Of a stretch of DNA of 64,000 nt, positions 51,234 through 60,600 are shown piece by piece (the first letter of the stretch is position 1; every line of letters starts with the position of its first letter). The stretch is from DATFQE01 sp963738205 (lineage in GTDB: Bacteria > Actinomycetota > Thermoleophilia > Gaiellales > Gaiellaceae), in NCBI GenBank assembly GCA_963738205.1, contig CAVTVQ010000006.1, positions 186,001-250,000 on the forward strand, given 5' to 3'. The notes below the pieces were generated by a model. The model saw only the letters and a program-made list of their open reading frames with translations, was not told the DNA's origin and made no database searches. Position numbers and translations under genes: made by a program.

Positions 51234-51387
51234 TTAGGTCTCGACTCACGACGAGGCACTGTGCCGCCGGGCCGCGCTGGGCGGCGCGTGGCGGCGTCCT
51301 CGGTCGTGCCCGTATCGCTCCGCATACGAACACTCCCTGCGTCCTTCCCACGCACCACCCATCGCACCCCGGCGACGAGGCATCGTC

Positions 51388-52803
51388 ATGAGCCGAGACC
51401 TGATCGACACGCTCCGTCTCACCGCCGAGGAGGCGATCGGCCTGCTCGAGCGCGGGGAGGTCTCGGTGCGGGAGCTCTGGGACGCCTACCGCGCCGCGAT
51501 CGACGCCCGCGACGACGAGCTCCACTGCTACCTGTCGCTCACAGACGCGCCCGACGGCGACAGCATCCCGATCGCCCTGAAGGACGTGATCGGCACCAAG
51601 GGCATCGAGACGACCGCCGGCTCGAAGATCCTCCAGGGCTACGTGCCCGTGTTCGACTCCACCGTCGCCGCACGCGTCAAGGACGCGGGGCTGACGCTGC
51701 TCGGCAAGACCAATACGGACGAGTTCGCGATGGGCTCGTCCACCGAGAACTCGGCCTACGGGCCGACGCACAATCCCTGGGATCCGACGCGCGTCCCCGG
51801 CGGCTCGGGCGGCGGCTCGGCGGCCGCGGTGGCGGGCGGCCTGGCCCCGTGGGCGCTGGGCTCGGACACGGGCGGCTCGATCAAGCAGCCGGCCGCCCTC
51901 TGCGGCATCGTCGGCTTGCGGCCGACGTACGGCACCGTCTCGCGCTACGGGATCGTCTCGCTCGCGTCCAGCCTCGACCAGGTCGGGCCGACCACGAAGA
52001 CCGTCCGCGACTGCGCGCTCCTCTACGGCGTGATCGCCGGCCGCGACCCGGCGGACTCGACGACCGCCGAGGTGCCGCCTGTGGAGGTCCCCGAGGCCGA
52101 CGACCTGAAGGGCGTGCGGATCGGCGTTCCGCGCGAGCTGAACGAGGCAGAAGGCATCGAGCCGGGCGTGCGGGCCGCGGTCGAGCGGGCGGTCGAGCTG
52201 TGCCGCGAGCTCGGCGCCGACGTGGCGGAGACGAGCCTGCCCCGCTCGGTCGACTACGGGCTTCCCTGCTACTACCTGATCCAGCCGGCCGAGGCCTCCT
52301 CGAACCTGGCCCGCTACGACGGCGTCCGCTACGGCCTGCGGGTCGGGAACGGCACCTACCACGAGATGGTCGAGCGGACGCGCGACGAGGGCCTCGGCGA
52401 CGAGCCCAAGCGCCGGATCATGCTGGGCGCCTACGCGCTCTCCGCGGGCTACTACGAGGCGTTCTACGGCCAGGCTCAGAAGGTGCGAACCGTGATCGCC
52501 GACGAGCATCGCGCCGCCTTCGAGGACTTCGACGCGCTCCTGTCGCCGACCTCGCCTACCGTCGCGTTCCCGCTCGGCGCCAAGAGCCAGGACCCGCTCG
52601 CGATGTACCTCTCCGACCTGCTCACCATCCCCTCGTGCATGGCGGGCCTCCCGGGTCTGTCGATCCCGTGCGGCCTCTCCGAGGGCCTGCCGGTCGGTCT
52701 GCAGATCATCGGGCCCCAGTTCGCCGAGAACACGCTCTTCCGCGTCGGGCACGCGCTCGAGCAGGCGATCGGCTTCGACTACGTCCCGGAGCGCCTGCGA
52801 TGA
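51388..52803 (+). CDS. gatA: Asp-tRNA(Asn)/Glu-tRNA(Gln) amidotransferase subunit A
   Basis: 471 residues. The amidase signature has the Lys in IPIALKDVIGTKG, the cis-Ser in GGSGGGSAAAVAGG and the nucleophile Ser in GSDTGGSIKQPAALCG, giving the Ser-cisSer-Lys triad. LSPTSPTVAFPLG and SIPCGLSEGLPVGLQIIGPQ end the fold. It releases ammonia from glutamine for GatB. Coupled to gatB (ATGA). Confidence 0.96.
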   Translation: MSRDLIDTLRLTAEEAIGLLERGEVSVRELWDAYRAAIDARDDELHCYLSLTDAPDGDSIPIALKDVIGTKGIETTAGSKILQGYVPVFDSTVAARVKDAGLTLLGKTNTDEFAMGSSTENSAYGPTHNPWDPTRVPGGSGGGSAAAVAGGLAPWALGSDTGGSIKQPAALCGIVGLRPTYGTVSRYGIVSLASSLDQVGPTTKTVRDCALLYGVIAGRDPADSTTAEVPPVEVPEADDLKGVRIGVPRELNEAEGIEPGVRAAVERAVELCRELGADVAETSLPRSVDYGLPCYYLIQPAEASSNLARYDGVRYGLRVGNGTYHEMVERTRDEGLGDEPKRRIMLGAYALSAGYYEAFYGQAQKVRTVIADEHRAAFEDFDALLSPTSPTVAFPLGAKSQDPLAMYLSDLLTIPSCMAGLPGLSIPCGLSEGLPVGLQIIGPQFAENTLFRVGHALEQAIGFDYVPERLR

Positions 52804-54209
52804 GCTGGGAAACGGTCGTCGGCCTGGAGATCCACATCCACCTGAAGACGCGGACGAAGATGTTCTGCGGCTGCGAGCTCGAGTACGGCGCGCCCGAGAA
52901 CACGCGCACCTGCCCGGTCTGCCTCGCGCACCCCGGCGCGCTCCCGGTGCCGAACGAGCTGGCGATCGAGTGGACCGTGAAGCTCGGCCTGGCGCTCCAC
53001 TGCGAGATCGCCAGGCATGCGCTCTTCCACCGCAAGAACTACTTCTATCCCGATCTCCCCAAGGGCTACCAGATCTCCCAGTACGACGCGCCCCTGTGCG
53101 TGAACGGCCGCTTCGTCGTGCCTGGCGCAGACGGCGACCACGAGATCGGAATCACCCGAGCGCACCTCGAGGAGGACGCGGCCAAGACGGTGCACGTCGG
53201 CGGGGCCGGCGGCAGGATCGGCGGCGCCGAGTACTCGCTCGTCGACTTCAACCGCGGCGGCGCGCCGCTCGTGGAGATCGTGACCGAGCCCGACCTCCGC
53301 TCCGCGGACGAGGCGAAGCGATTCCTGCAGCTGCTGCGCCAGACGATCGTCGAGCTCGGCATCTCGGACGCGGAGATGGAGAAGGGGACGCTGCGGGCCG
53401 ATGCCAACGTGTCCGTCCGCGAGGTGGGGGAGACCGGCTACCGCACGCGCACGGAGATCAAGAACATGAACTCCTTCAACTTCATCGCCCGGGGAATCGA
53501 CGCCGAAGTGGCGCGCCAGATCGAGGTGTGGGAGTCCGGCGCCGAGGTCGTGCAGCAGACGTACGACTTCGACGCCGCGACCGGCACTCTCACGCCGCGA
53601 CGCACGAAGGAGGAGGCAGAGGACTACCGCTACTTCCCCGAGCCGGACCTCGTGCCCCTCCAGCCGCCGCCGGGCCTGGTCGAGCGGCTGCGCAGGGACG
53701 TTCCCGAGCTTCCGGGCACACGGGTGCGCAGGCTCGAGGCTGCGCTCGACTTCGAGACGGCGAACGGGCTCGTCACCAGCGGCCGCGACGGGCTGTACCA
53801 GGCGGTGATCGCGGCCGGGGCCGACCCGCGGGCGACGGCCAACGTCGTCATGAACCAGCTCGCCGGAGCGGGCGTCGACCCGGGCACGGTCGACGCCGCC
53901 GAGCTCGCGAAGCTGGTCGAGGGCCGCGAGAGCATCCCGCGCGGCGCGTTCACCGAGGCGATCGCCGCGAGCGGCGATCCCGGCTTCTCGGCGGACAGGT
54001 ATCTGGCCGAGGCGGCCGTCTCGGACGTTTCCGAGCTCGACCCGGTGATCGACCGCATCCTGGCCGACAACGAGGCGCAGGTGGCCGCGTACCGCGGCGG
54101 CAAGGAAGGCCTGATCGGCTTCTTCGTCGGCCAGGTGATGAAGGAGACGCAGGGCAAGGCGAACCCCAAGGTCGTCAACGAGCGCTTGCGCGAGAAGCTG
54201 CGCGGATGA
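52800..54209 (+). CDS. gatB: Asp-tRNA(Asn)/Glu-tRNA(Gln) amidotransferase subunit B
   Basis: 469 residues. ETVVGLEIHIHLKTRTKMFCGC, CPVCLAHPGALPVPN, FHRKNYFYPDLPKGYQISQYD, and EIKNMNSFNFIARGI are the family blocks. The C-terminal GatB/Yqey domain ends GLIGFFVGQVMKETQGKANPKVVNERLREKL. It phosphorylates and amidates the mischarged tRNA. Coupled to gatA and to the LysE gene. Confidence 0.97.
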   Translation: MSWETVVGLEIHIHLKTRTKMFCGCELEYGAPENTRTCPVCLAHPGALPVPNELAIEWTVKLGLALHCEIARHALFHRKNYFYPDLPKGYQISQYDAPLCVNGRFVVPGADGDHEIGITRAHLEEDAAKTVHVGGAGGRIGGAEYSLVDFNRGGAPLVEIVTEPDLRSADEAKRFLQLLRQTIVELGISDAEMEKGTLRADANVSVREVGETGYRTRTEIKNMNSFNFIARGIDAEVARQIEVWESGAEVVQQTYDFDAATGTLTPRRTKEEAEDYRYFPEPDLVPLQPPPGLVERLRRDVPELPGTRVRRLEAALDFETANGLVTSGRDGLYQAVIAAGADPRATANVVMNQLAGAGVDPGTVDAAELAKLVEGRESIPRGAFTEAIAASGDPGFSADRYLAEAAVSDVSELDPVIDRILADNEAQVAAYRGGKEGLIGFFVGQVMKETQGKANPKVVNERLREKLRG

Positions 54210-54844
54210 TCCCCGACGGCTCCACGCTCGGGCTCTTCGTCCTCGCGGCCCTCGCCCTGCTGCTGGTGCCGGGGCCGTCGGTGCTCTACATCGTCACCCG
54301 CAGCATCGAGCAGGGACGCGTTGCCGGCCTCGTCTCGGTGCTCGGTGTTCACCTCGGCTCGCTCGTGCACATCACGGCGGCCGCGATCGGGCTGTCGTCG
54401 CTGCTCGTCTCCTCCGCGCTCGCGTTCAACGTCGTCAAGTACCTCGGTGCCGCCTACCTGGTCTTCCTCGGCATCCGGGCGCTGCTCACGAAGGAGGTGC
54501 CCGGCGACGTCGCGGTTCCGCCCGCGCCGCTCGGCAAGCTCCTCCGCCAGGGCGCGATCGTGAACATCCTCAATCCGAAGACGGCGCTGTTCTTCCTCGC
54601 CTTCCTCCCGCAGTTCGTCGACCCCGACGCGGGGATGCCGGCGCTGCAGATCGTCTTCTTCGGCCTCGTTTTCGTGGCGCTCGGCTTCGTGACCGACGGG
54701 CTCTATGCGCTGCTCGCCGGCACGGCCGGCAACTGGCTGCGCGCCAGCCGTGGCTGGTACGCCGCCCGCCGCTACGTCTCGGGCTCGGTCTTCATCGGCC
54801 TGGGCCTCGTGGCTGCGTTCTCCGGCTCGCGACAGAAGCACTGA
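54206..54844 (+). CDS. LysE/RhtB family translocator
   Basis: 212 residues, ATG overlapping the gatB stop. Six helices. The family motif LLLVPGPSVLYIVTRSIEQGRVAGLVSVLG is near the start, then VKYLGAAYLVFLGIRAL and GAIVNILNPKTALFFLAFLPQFVDP. These exporters move amino acids or homoserine-type compounds outward. Translational coupling to gatB is notable but may be incidental. Confidence 0.92.
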   Translation: MIPDGSTLGLFVLAALALLLVPGPSVLYIVTRSIEQGRVAGLVSVLGVHLGSLVHITAAAIGLSSLLVSSALAFNVVKYLGAAYLVFLGIRALLTKEVPGDVAVPPAPLGKLLRQGAIVNILNPKTALFFLAFLPQFVDPDAGMPALQIVFFGLVFVALGFVTDGLYALLAGTAGNWLRASRGWYAARRYVSGSVFIGLGLVAAFSGSRQKH

Positions 54845-55397
54845 CGTCGTCGAGCAGCAGCTCGACGGCCTCGGCCTTCGAGAGCCACGCCCCCCGCTCG
54901 AGGTAGGCCCGTGCGCGGACGGCGTTCAGCACTGCGTCGTCGCGCGGCTCCTCGGGCCGCTCGCGATACCACCGCAGGCCGGTCGCGAGCGCTTCGAGAA
55001 CATCGTTTTCGGACGGCGGCGGAAAGGCCTCTCGCGGCGGCGGACCAAGGAGGGTCATGCCCCTCGCGCCGAGGATCGCGCGGTCGATGACGAACCAATG
55101 CGGCGAGTCCGTGCCCGGCTCGAAGGTGACGTGGAAGGGCATGCGCCCGCCGCTGTTGAGGTTGAGCTCGGGGTCTGCGCTCCCGTGCGCATAGACGACG
55201 AGCTCGAGCCCGCGAGCGGGGCAGGGAAGCGCCTCGTGCCGCAGTGCGGTCACGAGTGCTTCCTTCGTCTCGCGGGAGAGCGGCGTGCGCTCGACCACCG
55301 CGACGTCGACGTCGCTCCGCCCGTGGACGTAGCCGCCGAGAGCCCCGGATCCAGCGAGGTAGACGCCGACGAGCTCGTCGCCCAGCACCCGCCGCAC
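54792..55397 (-). CDS. Nucleotidyltransferase, aminoglycoside adenylyltransferase-like (DUF4111)
   Basis: 201 residues. GVYLAGSGALGGYVHGRSDVDVAVV is the nucleotidyltransferase motif (GS...D-x-D), and the helical C-terminal half contains WFVIDRAILGARGMTLLGPPP and AVLNAVRARAYLERGAWLSKAEAV, as in the ANT(3'')/DUF4111 group. It may adenylylate a small molecule; resistance cannot be assumed. The N-terminus may start a little earlier at a non-ATG codon. It overlaps the LysE 3' end on the opposite strand by 53 bases. Confidence 0.82.
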   Translation of the reverse strand: MRRVLGDELVGVYLAGSGALGGYVHGRSDVDVAVVERTPLSRETKEALVTALRHEALPCPARGLELVVYAHGSADPELNLNSGGRMPFHVTFEPGTDSPHWFVIDRAILGARGMTLLGPPPREAFPPPSENDVLEALATGLRWYRERPEEPRDDAVLNAVRARAYLERGAWLSKAEAVELLLDDVSASVASRRTQPRGPGR

Positions 55398-55426
55398 CCG
55401 CTCGACGAGCGCGTCCAGATACCCGG

Positions 55427-55543
55427 CTAGCTGCTGCGGCGGGACGTTGTCGGAGGCGTCGGCGCGTTGCGCTGCTCGCGCTCCTTCTTCTTGCGGCGTC
55501 GATCGGCCGCCCAGCGTCGCCTCGGTCGCGATCCGCGTCCCAT
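55427..55543 (-). CDS. Small Arg/Lys-rich protein, candidate
   Basis: 38 residues starting MGRGSRPRRRWAADRRRKKK and ending with a Thr/Pro/Ser tail. Strongly basic, like a nucleic-acid-binding or ribosome-associated peptide. No clear ribosome site precedes the ATG. It lies 29 bases upstream of the nucleotidyltransferase on the same strand, and could be its leader or a separate small gene. Confidence 0.4.
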   Translation of the reverse strand: MGRGSRPRRRWAADRRRKKKEREQRNAPTPPTTSRRSS

Positions 55544-55578
55544 GCGACGCACACTACGGGATTCGCCGGGCGGGTCGC

Positions 55579-55926
55579 TCAGCCGAAAGTCAGGCGGTCG
55601 TCTTCCGCCTCGACGCCTTCGACCTGCGCGAACAGCGCGAACATGAAGGCCGAGCAGCGTCCGGGCTCGAGCAGGTCGTCTCGGCTGACGCTGCCGAGTC
55701 GCTCGAGCGTCGCCCAGCAGCCGCGGACGTCGTCGACGGCGACCCACCTCGTGCCGCGCTGGCTCTGCAGCATCAGGCGGACGTTCGGCTCGTACTGCGA
55801 AATCGAATTCTCGGACGAGGTGGCGGTGGCGAAGCTGGCCTGCGTCGCGCGAAGGCGCGTGAGCAACGCATCCACGTCGTCCCAATCCGGCCTCGTGGCC
55901 GGCTCTGGAGTCGTCGGCGCCACCAT
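55579..55926 (-). CDS. Hypothetical protein
   Basis: 115 residues from ATG 55924-55926 (one base after the infA stop). DWDDVDALLTRLRATQASFATATSSENSISQYEPNVRLMLQSQRG forms helices and strands with no known signature; DVRGCWATLERLGSVSRDDLLEPGRCSAFMFALFAQVEGV follows. Soluble and acidic. The close fit behind infA suggests a shared transcript. Confidence 0.55.
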   Translation of the reverse strand: MVAPTTPEPATRPDWDDVDALLTRLRATQASFATATSSENSISQYEPNVRLMLQSQRGTRWVAVDDVRGCWATLERLGSVSRDDLLEPGRCSAFMFALFAQVEGVEAEDDRLTFG

Positions 55927-55927
55927 C

Positions 55928-56149
55928 TCAGCTGAGCCTGTACACGATGCGGCCACGGTCCAGGTCGTACGGAGAGAGCTCGATGCGGACTCGGTCGCCC
56001 GGGAACACCCGGATCCGGTAGCGCTTCATCCGGCCGGCCATGTAGCCGAGGGTCTCGTGACCGTTGTCGAGCTTGATCCGGAACATGCGGTTGCGCATCG
56101 CTTCCAGGACCTCACCCTCGAACTCGACTTTCTCTTCCTTTTCGGCCAT
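55928..56149 (-). CDS. infA: Translation initiation factor IF-1
   Basis: 73 residues, ATG with GAGGAG upstream. VEFEGEVLEAMRNRMFRIKLDNGHETLGYMAGRMKRYRIRVFPGDRVRIELSPYDLDRGRIVYRLS is the whole S1-like barrel in order; I note only that the family core PGDRVRIELSPYDLDRGRI is intact. It binds the 30S A site during initiation. It is not in the usual ribosomal-protein operon here but behind a csp gene, so it may be a second copy. Confidence 0.93.
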   Translation of the reverse strand: MAEKEEKVEFEGEVLEAMRNRMFRIKLDNGHETLGYMAGRMKRYRIRVFPGDRVRIELSPYDLDRGRIVYRLS

Positions 56150-56169
56150 TGGCTCCTCTCGGTTGTGCG

Positions 56170-56199
56170 GAGCCGTGGCCGCTCGCGCGGCCACGGCTC
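56170..56199 (-). terminator. Strong hairpin between csp and infA
   Basis: A 13-bp perfect stem (GAGCCGTGGCCGC with GCGGCCACGGCTC) closed by TCGC, 12 bases behind the csp stop and 21 bases before the infA start. It may end or attenuate csp transcription before infA. Confidence 0.65.
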
Positions 56200-56210
56200 G
56201 ACGCGGCGTC

Positions 56211-56420
56211 CTAGGACGCGATCGGGGCGACGTTCGCCGCCTCGGGGCCCTTCGCTCCTTCACGCGCCTCGAACTCGACGCGCGCACCCTCGGTGAGGCT
56301 CTTGAAGCCCTCGCCCGCGATGCTGCTGTGATGAACAAAGAGATCCTTCGCCCCGTCATCCGGGGTGATGAACCCGTAGCCCTTGCTGTCGTTGAACCAT
56401 TTCACAGTTCCGCTTGCCAT
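56211..56420 (-). CDS. Cold-shock protein (CspA family), second copy
   Basis: 69 residues from ATG 56418-56420 with AGGAGG upstream. MASGTVKWFNDSKGYGFITP and KDLFVHHSSI hold RNP1 and RNP2. Binds single-stranded RNA and DNA. An upstream leader of about 60 bases is possible. Confidence 0.95.
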   Translation of the reverse strand: MASGTVKWFNDSKGYGFITPDDGAKDLFVHHSSIAGEGFKSLTEGARVEFEAREGAKGPEAANVAPIAS

Positions 56421-56530
56421 AGAAAAACACCTCCTCTTACCACTCACGAACGGGTAAGGAAGGCGCCAAGCGCGAACCGGACTCGCTCTGTCTTGCGTCT
56501 AACCGTAGCAGGCGGTCGGGTGGCAGGCGC

Positions 56531-57088
56531 TCAGATCAGGCCGCAGTGCCGCGCGGTGTTCGGCCACGGATAGAAGCCGCGACCGGCCCGAAACGCTCGC
56601 TCCGCGACCCACATCTGCTCGACCGGGCTCCACTTGTCCGCGGTGCCCTTTCGGCGCAGGAGATCGGAGCCGTACGTGCGCTGGAACGAGATGTCCATCT
56701 GGAGGCCGCCGTAGTACGGCGCATGCGGGTCGTTCCAGCGTCCCTCGTAGCGCTGGATGCACATCCATGCGTTGTGGTGCGGCGGCCTGTGGGCCTTGCG
56801 CCGGTGCACGACCGCGCGCTGGCGCCAGAGCTTGCGCACCCAGCGCCGGTAGTGCGGGCTCCGGTGGACGCGGACCGTGGTGGCGCGGGAGCGCCGAACG
56901 CCCATCAGCCGTTGCCAGCGCCACGTCTCCCGGCGGTACTGCGCGATGTCGGCAAGCAGGAAGTCCGTCGGCATTGCGGCCGTCTGCACGCGTCGGTCGC
57001 GGGCGGCCGAGTCTCGCGGCGCCTGGAGAGCGACCGCTGCGAGCGTCAGCACGCACGCGAGCAGCAGCAACCGAATCGGTTGTCTCAT
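56531..57088 (-). CDS. Secreted lysozyme-like (transglycosylase/Rpf-type) protein
   Basis: 185 residues. Signal peptide MRQPIRLLLLACVLTLAAVALQ, then a basic linker rich in Arg and His (about 50-105), and a C-terminal domain AWMCIQRYEGRWNDPHAPYYGGLQMDISFQRTYG with the catalytic Glu in YEGRW, ending YPWPNTARHCGLI. This matches small transglycosylase-like or resuscitation-promoting-factor-like domains that cleave peptidoglycan outside the cell. The two cysteines likely pair. Confidence 0.8.
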   Translation of the reverse strand: MRQPIRLLLLACVLTLAAVALQAPRDSAARDRRVQTAAMPTDFLLADIAQYRRETWRWQRLMGVRRSRATTVRVHRSPHYRRWVRKLWRQRAVVHRRKAHRPPHHNAWMCIQRYEGRWNDPHAPYYGGLQMDISFQRTYGSDLLRRKGTADKWSPVEQMWVAERAFRAGRGFYPWPNTARHCGLI

Positions 57089-57216
57089 TCGATCCCCCTA
57101 CGGGCAGCGGAGCCTCAAGCGCCACCCGGCGGGACTGTGCCGCAGTCGCCGGTGTAGGCAACCCTCTCGGGCTCCTCGTTGTCCGAACGGGCGGCAGGGT
57201 AGTGCTGCCGTTTGAG

Positions 57217-57831
57217 CTATCTGTTAAGAACGAAACCGCCGTAGAGAAGCGCTGCCGCGACTGCAATCGAGGCCGCGGTCTGGGCCTCTCCGAGGCCGGC
57301 GAGCGCCGTTCCGGCCGCGGCGACCGCCACCCCGGCGAGCACGAGCGAGTTGCCGAGCGGACGCCTGCGGAAGCTCATGAGCGCGACCACGACGACGGCG
57401 ACGGTGCCGAGCGAGTTGCCGATGACCGCGGCGAGGCGCGCGGGAAAGAGGTCGAGGTGCTGCTGTGCGTCCGGGATCTCCATCCCGGAGACGGGCGCCG
57501 TCAGCGGTTCGGCGAGGGCGATCCCGACGGCGAGGCCGCAGTAGACGAGCGTGACGGGAAGGGCGGCACGCACGCCGACGAGGAGGAGCGAGCCCAGGCC
57601 CAGCAGTGGCGCGGTCAGGAGTCCGCCGAAGAGGTAGTAGACGCGGAAGGCCTCGTCGCCCCAGCCGGCCGCCGCCCCCCAGGCGATCGCGGCCGACGCC
57701 ACGGCATAGGCGGCAAGCGACGCGGCCCAGGCGGCGAGCTCGGGGCGCCGACGCGCCCGCCAGCGGCCTGCGAGGCCGCCCGCCAGCCGGAGCGCCAGGA
57801 GCGCCGCCGCGAACGCGAGCAAGGCCTCCAT
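57217..57831 (-). CDS. Hypothetical polytopic membrane protein
   Basis: 204 residues with about six hydrophobic helices (LLAFAAALLALRLAGGL, AASLAAYAVASAAIAWG, YYLFGGLLTAPLLGLGSLLLV, LVYCGLAVGIALAEPL, and two more after residue 135). The cytosolic basic loops are RWRARRRPE and SFRRRPLG. No family recognised. It is divergent from the aminotransferase gene that follows. Confidence 0.65.
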   Translation of the reverse strand: MEALLAFAAALLALRLAGGLAGRWRARRRPELAAWAASLAAYAVASAAIAWGAAAGWGDEAFRVYYLFGGLLTAPLLGLGSLLLVGVRAALPVTLVYCGLAVGIALAEPLTAPVSGMEIPDAQQHLDLFPARLAAVIGNSLGTVAVVVVALMSFRRRPLGNSLVLAGVAVAAAGTALAGLGEAQTAASIAVAAALLYGGFVLNR

Positions 57832-57878
57832 CGGGGCGGACCCTAGACGGGTCCGAGAGCTTCGCTAGGGTCACGCGA

Positions 57879-59016
57879 ATGAAGCGGCACCTGTTCACTC
57901 CGGGACCGACGCCGGTGCCGCCCCAGGTGTTGGCCGCTCTGGCCGAGCCCGTCCTGCACCACCGCAGCCCCGACTTCCGGCCGATCTTCCGCAGCTGCCT
58001 CGACCGCCTGAGCCAGGTCTACCGGGCCGGCAGCGAGCCGCTCGTGTTCACCGCCTCCGGAACGGGCGCGATGGAGTCGGCCGTCGCCAACCTCACCGGC
58101 CCCGGGGACCGCGTCGTCGTGGTCTCGGCCGGCAGCTTCGGCGAGCGCTGGCAGGCGCTTGCACGCACCTACGGCTCCGAGGTGGACGTGGTCGCCTACG
58201 AGTGGGGCGAGACGCCGTCCGCGGACGACCTCGCCGCGCGCCTGGCCGAGCTCGGCGGCGCCAAGGCCGTGTTCCTCACGCATTCGGAGACCTCCACGGG
58301 CGTCGTCGCCGACGTCCGCTCGCTCGCTGCCGCGGCGCGCCATGCAGGGGCGCTCTCGGTGGTCGATGCGATCTCGAGCCTCGGCGCGGTGCCGCTCGAG
58401 CAGGCCGAGTGGGAGCTCGATGTCGTGCTGGCGGGCTCGCAGAAAGCCTTGATGACGCCGCCCGGCCTGGCGTTCGCGGGCGTCTCCGAAAGGGCCGCGG
58501 CCGCCGGCTCGACGCCGCGTCTTCTACTTCGACTGGGAGCGGAACCGGAAGGCCCAGGACAAGCTCGATGCAGCGTTCACGCCTGCCGTCTCCCTGGTCG
58601 TCGGTCTCAACGTCGCGCTCGGCCTGCTGCTGGAGCACGGGCTCGAGGCCGCGTTCGAGCGCCATGTCCGCCTCGGGCGCGCGTGCCGCGAGGGGGCGAA
58701 GGCGATGGGCCTCGAGCTGTTTTCGCCCGACGACGACAGCTCCGCCGTCGTGACCGCGATCCAGGTGCCGCCGGGGGTCGACGGCGCCGAGCTCGTGCAG
58801 ACCCTGCGCGACCGCCTCGGGATCACCCTGGCCGGCGGTCACGGCCCGATCAAGGGCAAGGTCTTCCGCATCGGCCACATCGGCTGGTTCGACATCTTCG
58901 ACATCACGACCGCGCTGGCCGGCATCGAGCTCGTCCTCAGCGAGCTGGGCGCCGACGTCGAGCGCGGGGCGGCGGTCAGTCGCGCGCTCGAGACGTACGA
59001 GCGCACCACGGTGTGA
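57879..59016 (+). CDS. Class V aminotransferase (alanine-glyoxylate/phosphoserine type), frameshifted
   Basis: The protein begins MKRHLFTPGPTPVPPQVLAA, with FTASGTGAMESAVANL and the PLP lysine in VVLAGSQKALMTPPGLAF. After STPR the frame breaks: an extra T near 58520 (CGTCTTCTAC instead of CGCTTCTAC) shifts the continuation FYFDWERNRKAQDKLDAAF into the +1 frame, which is then intact to the stop. Corrected length is about 378 residues. With serA following, it may act as phosphoserine aminotransferase. The break may be a sequencing error or a true lesion. Confidence 0.85.
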
Positions 59017-60591
59017 GCAAGCCCAGAGTCCTCGTCCGCGAGCCGATCGCCGACGCCGGGATCGAGTACCTGCGCGAGCGCTTCGACGTCGACGTCGACT
59101 TCGATTCCGATCTGGCCGAGCGGATCGGCGACTACGAGGGCGTCGTCGTACGCTCGAAGACGAAGCTGACCGGCGACCTGATCGACCGCGCCGAGCGGCT
59201 GCGCGTGATCGGGCGCGCGGGCGTCGGCGTGGACAACGTCGACGTCGAGGCCGCCACGCGCAAGGGGATCGTCGTCGCGAACGCGCCCGAGTCGACCGTC
59301 ATCTCTGCGGCCGAGCACACGATCGGGCTCCTGCTCGCGCTGTCGCGCAACATCCCGCAGGCGCACGCGTCGCTCAAGAACGGGCGCTGGGATCGAGCCA
59401 GCTTACGCGGGCCTCGAGGTGGCGGACAAGACGCTTGGCGTGCTCGGCTTCGGCCGCATCGGACAGCAGGTGGCCCGCCGAGCGCTCGGGCTCGGCATGC
59501 GTGTGATCGCGTACGACCCGTTCGTTGCGACCGAGCGCTTCCGCGAGCTGGGCGTCGAGCAGGCCGAGTCTGCGGAGGCCGTGTACTCGGCCGCCGACTT
59601 CGTGACGCTGCACCAGCCGCTGACCGCCGAGACGCGGGGCGCCGTCGGCGCGAGCGCGTTCGCCGCGATGCGCGACGGCGTCAGGATCGTGAACGCGGCG
59701 AGAGGCGAGCTGATCGACGAAGGCGCGCTGGTCGAGGCGCTCCGCTCGGGCAAGGTCGCGGGCGCCGCCCTCGACGTGTTCTCGGCCGAGCCGTACGACG
59801 GCCCGCTGCTCGAGTTCGACAACGTCGTCGTAACGCCGCACCTCGCCGCGTCGACCGAGGAGGCGCAGGACCGAGCGGGCGTGATCGTCGCCGAGCAGGT
59901 CGCGGCGGCACTCGAGGGCGGGCTCGTGACCAACGCGGTCAACATCCCGGTGATCGGCGCGGACGACCTGGAGGTGCTCGGGTCCTTCATCCCGCTGTCC
60001 GCCACGCTCGCGCGGCTGGCGATGGAGCTGGCGCCGGCGCGGCCCAGCCGGATTGGGCTCACCTACTACGGGACGCTCGCCGACTACGACACGCGCCTGC
60101 TGACGGTGGCCGCGCTCAACGGAGCGTTCCAGGGCCGGGTCGAGCAGACGGTGAACTACGTCAACGCGCCGGTCGTCGCGTCCGAGCTCGGGATCGAGGT
60201 CGGCGAGGAGCGGCGCCGCGACTCGCGTGATTTCACCAACCTCGTCCGCGTCGACGTGACCGGCGGGGACGAGGAGGTCTACGTTTCCGGCACGACGATC
60301 GGGCGTGACAACCGGCGCTGGCTCGTGAGCGCGCTCGGGTTCGAGCTCGAGATGGAGCTCGCGCCCCTGATGGTGTTCTTCCGCTACGACGACGTGCCCG
60401 GGGTGATCGGTCGCGTCGGCTCGCTGTTCGGCGACGCCGGCGTCAACATCGCCAACATGGCCGTGTCCCGGACACGGAGAGGCGACAAGGCGCTGATGGC
60501 GCTGTCGATCGACGAGCCGCCGCCGCCCGAGCTGGTCGAGCGGTTCCACGCGGAGGGCTTCGACGATGCCAGGTTCGTCCGGCTCGGGTAG
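59013..60591 (+). CDS. serA: D-3-phosphoglycerate dehydrogenase, frameshifted
   Basis: GTG start overlapping the previous stop. The first 130 residues (VLVREPIADAGIEYLRERF, IGRAGVGVDNVDVEAATRKG) are in one frame. An extra T at 59403 breaks it, and the next part, beginning YAGLEVADKTLGVLGFGRIGQQVARRA, continues one base later through the NAD-binding core (AARGELIDEGAL, VTPHLAAST). An intervening domain and a C-terminal ACT domain (VPGVIGRVGSLFGDAGVNIANM) follow. Corrected length is about 525 residues. It makes 3-phosphohydroxypyruvate, the first serine-pathway step. Confidence 0.9.
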
Positions 60592-60600
60592 GAGGGCTTG

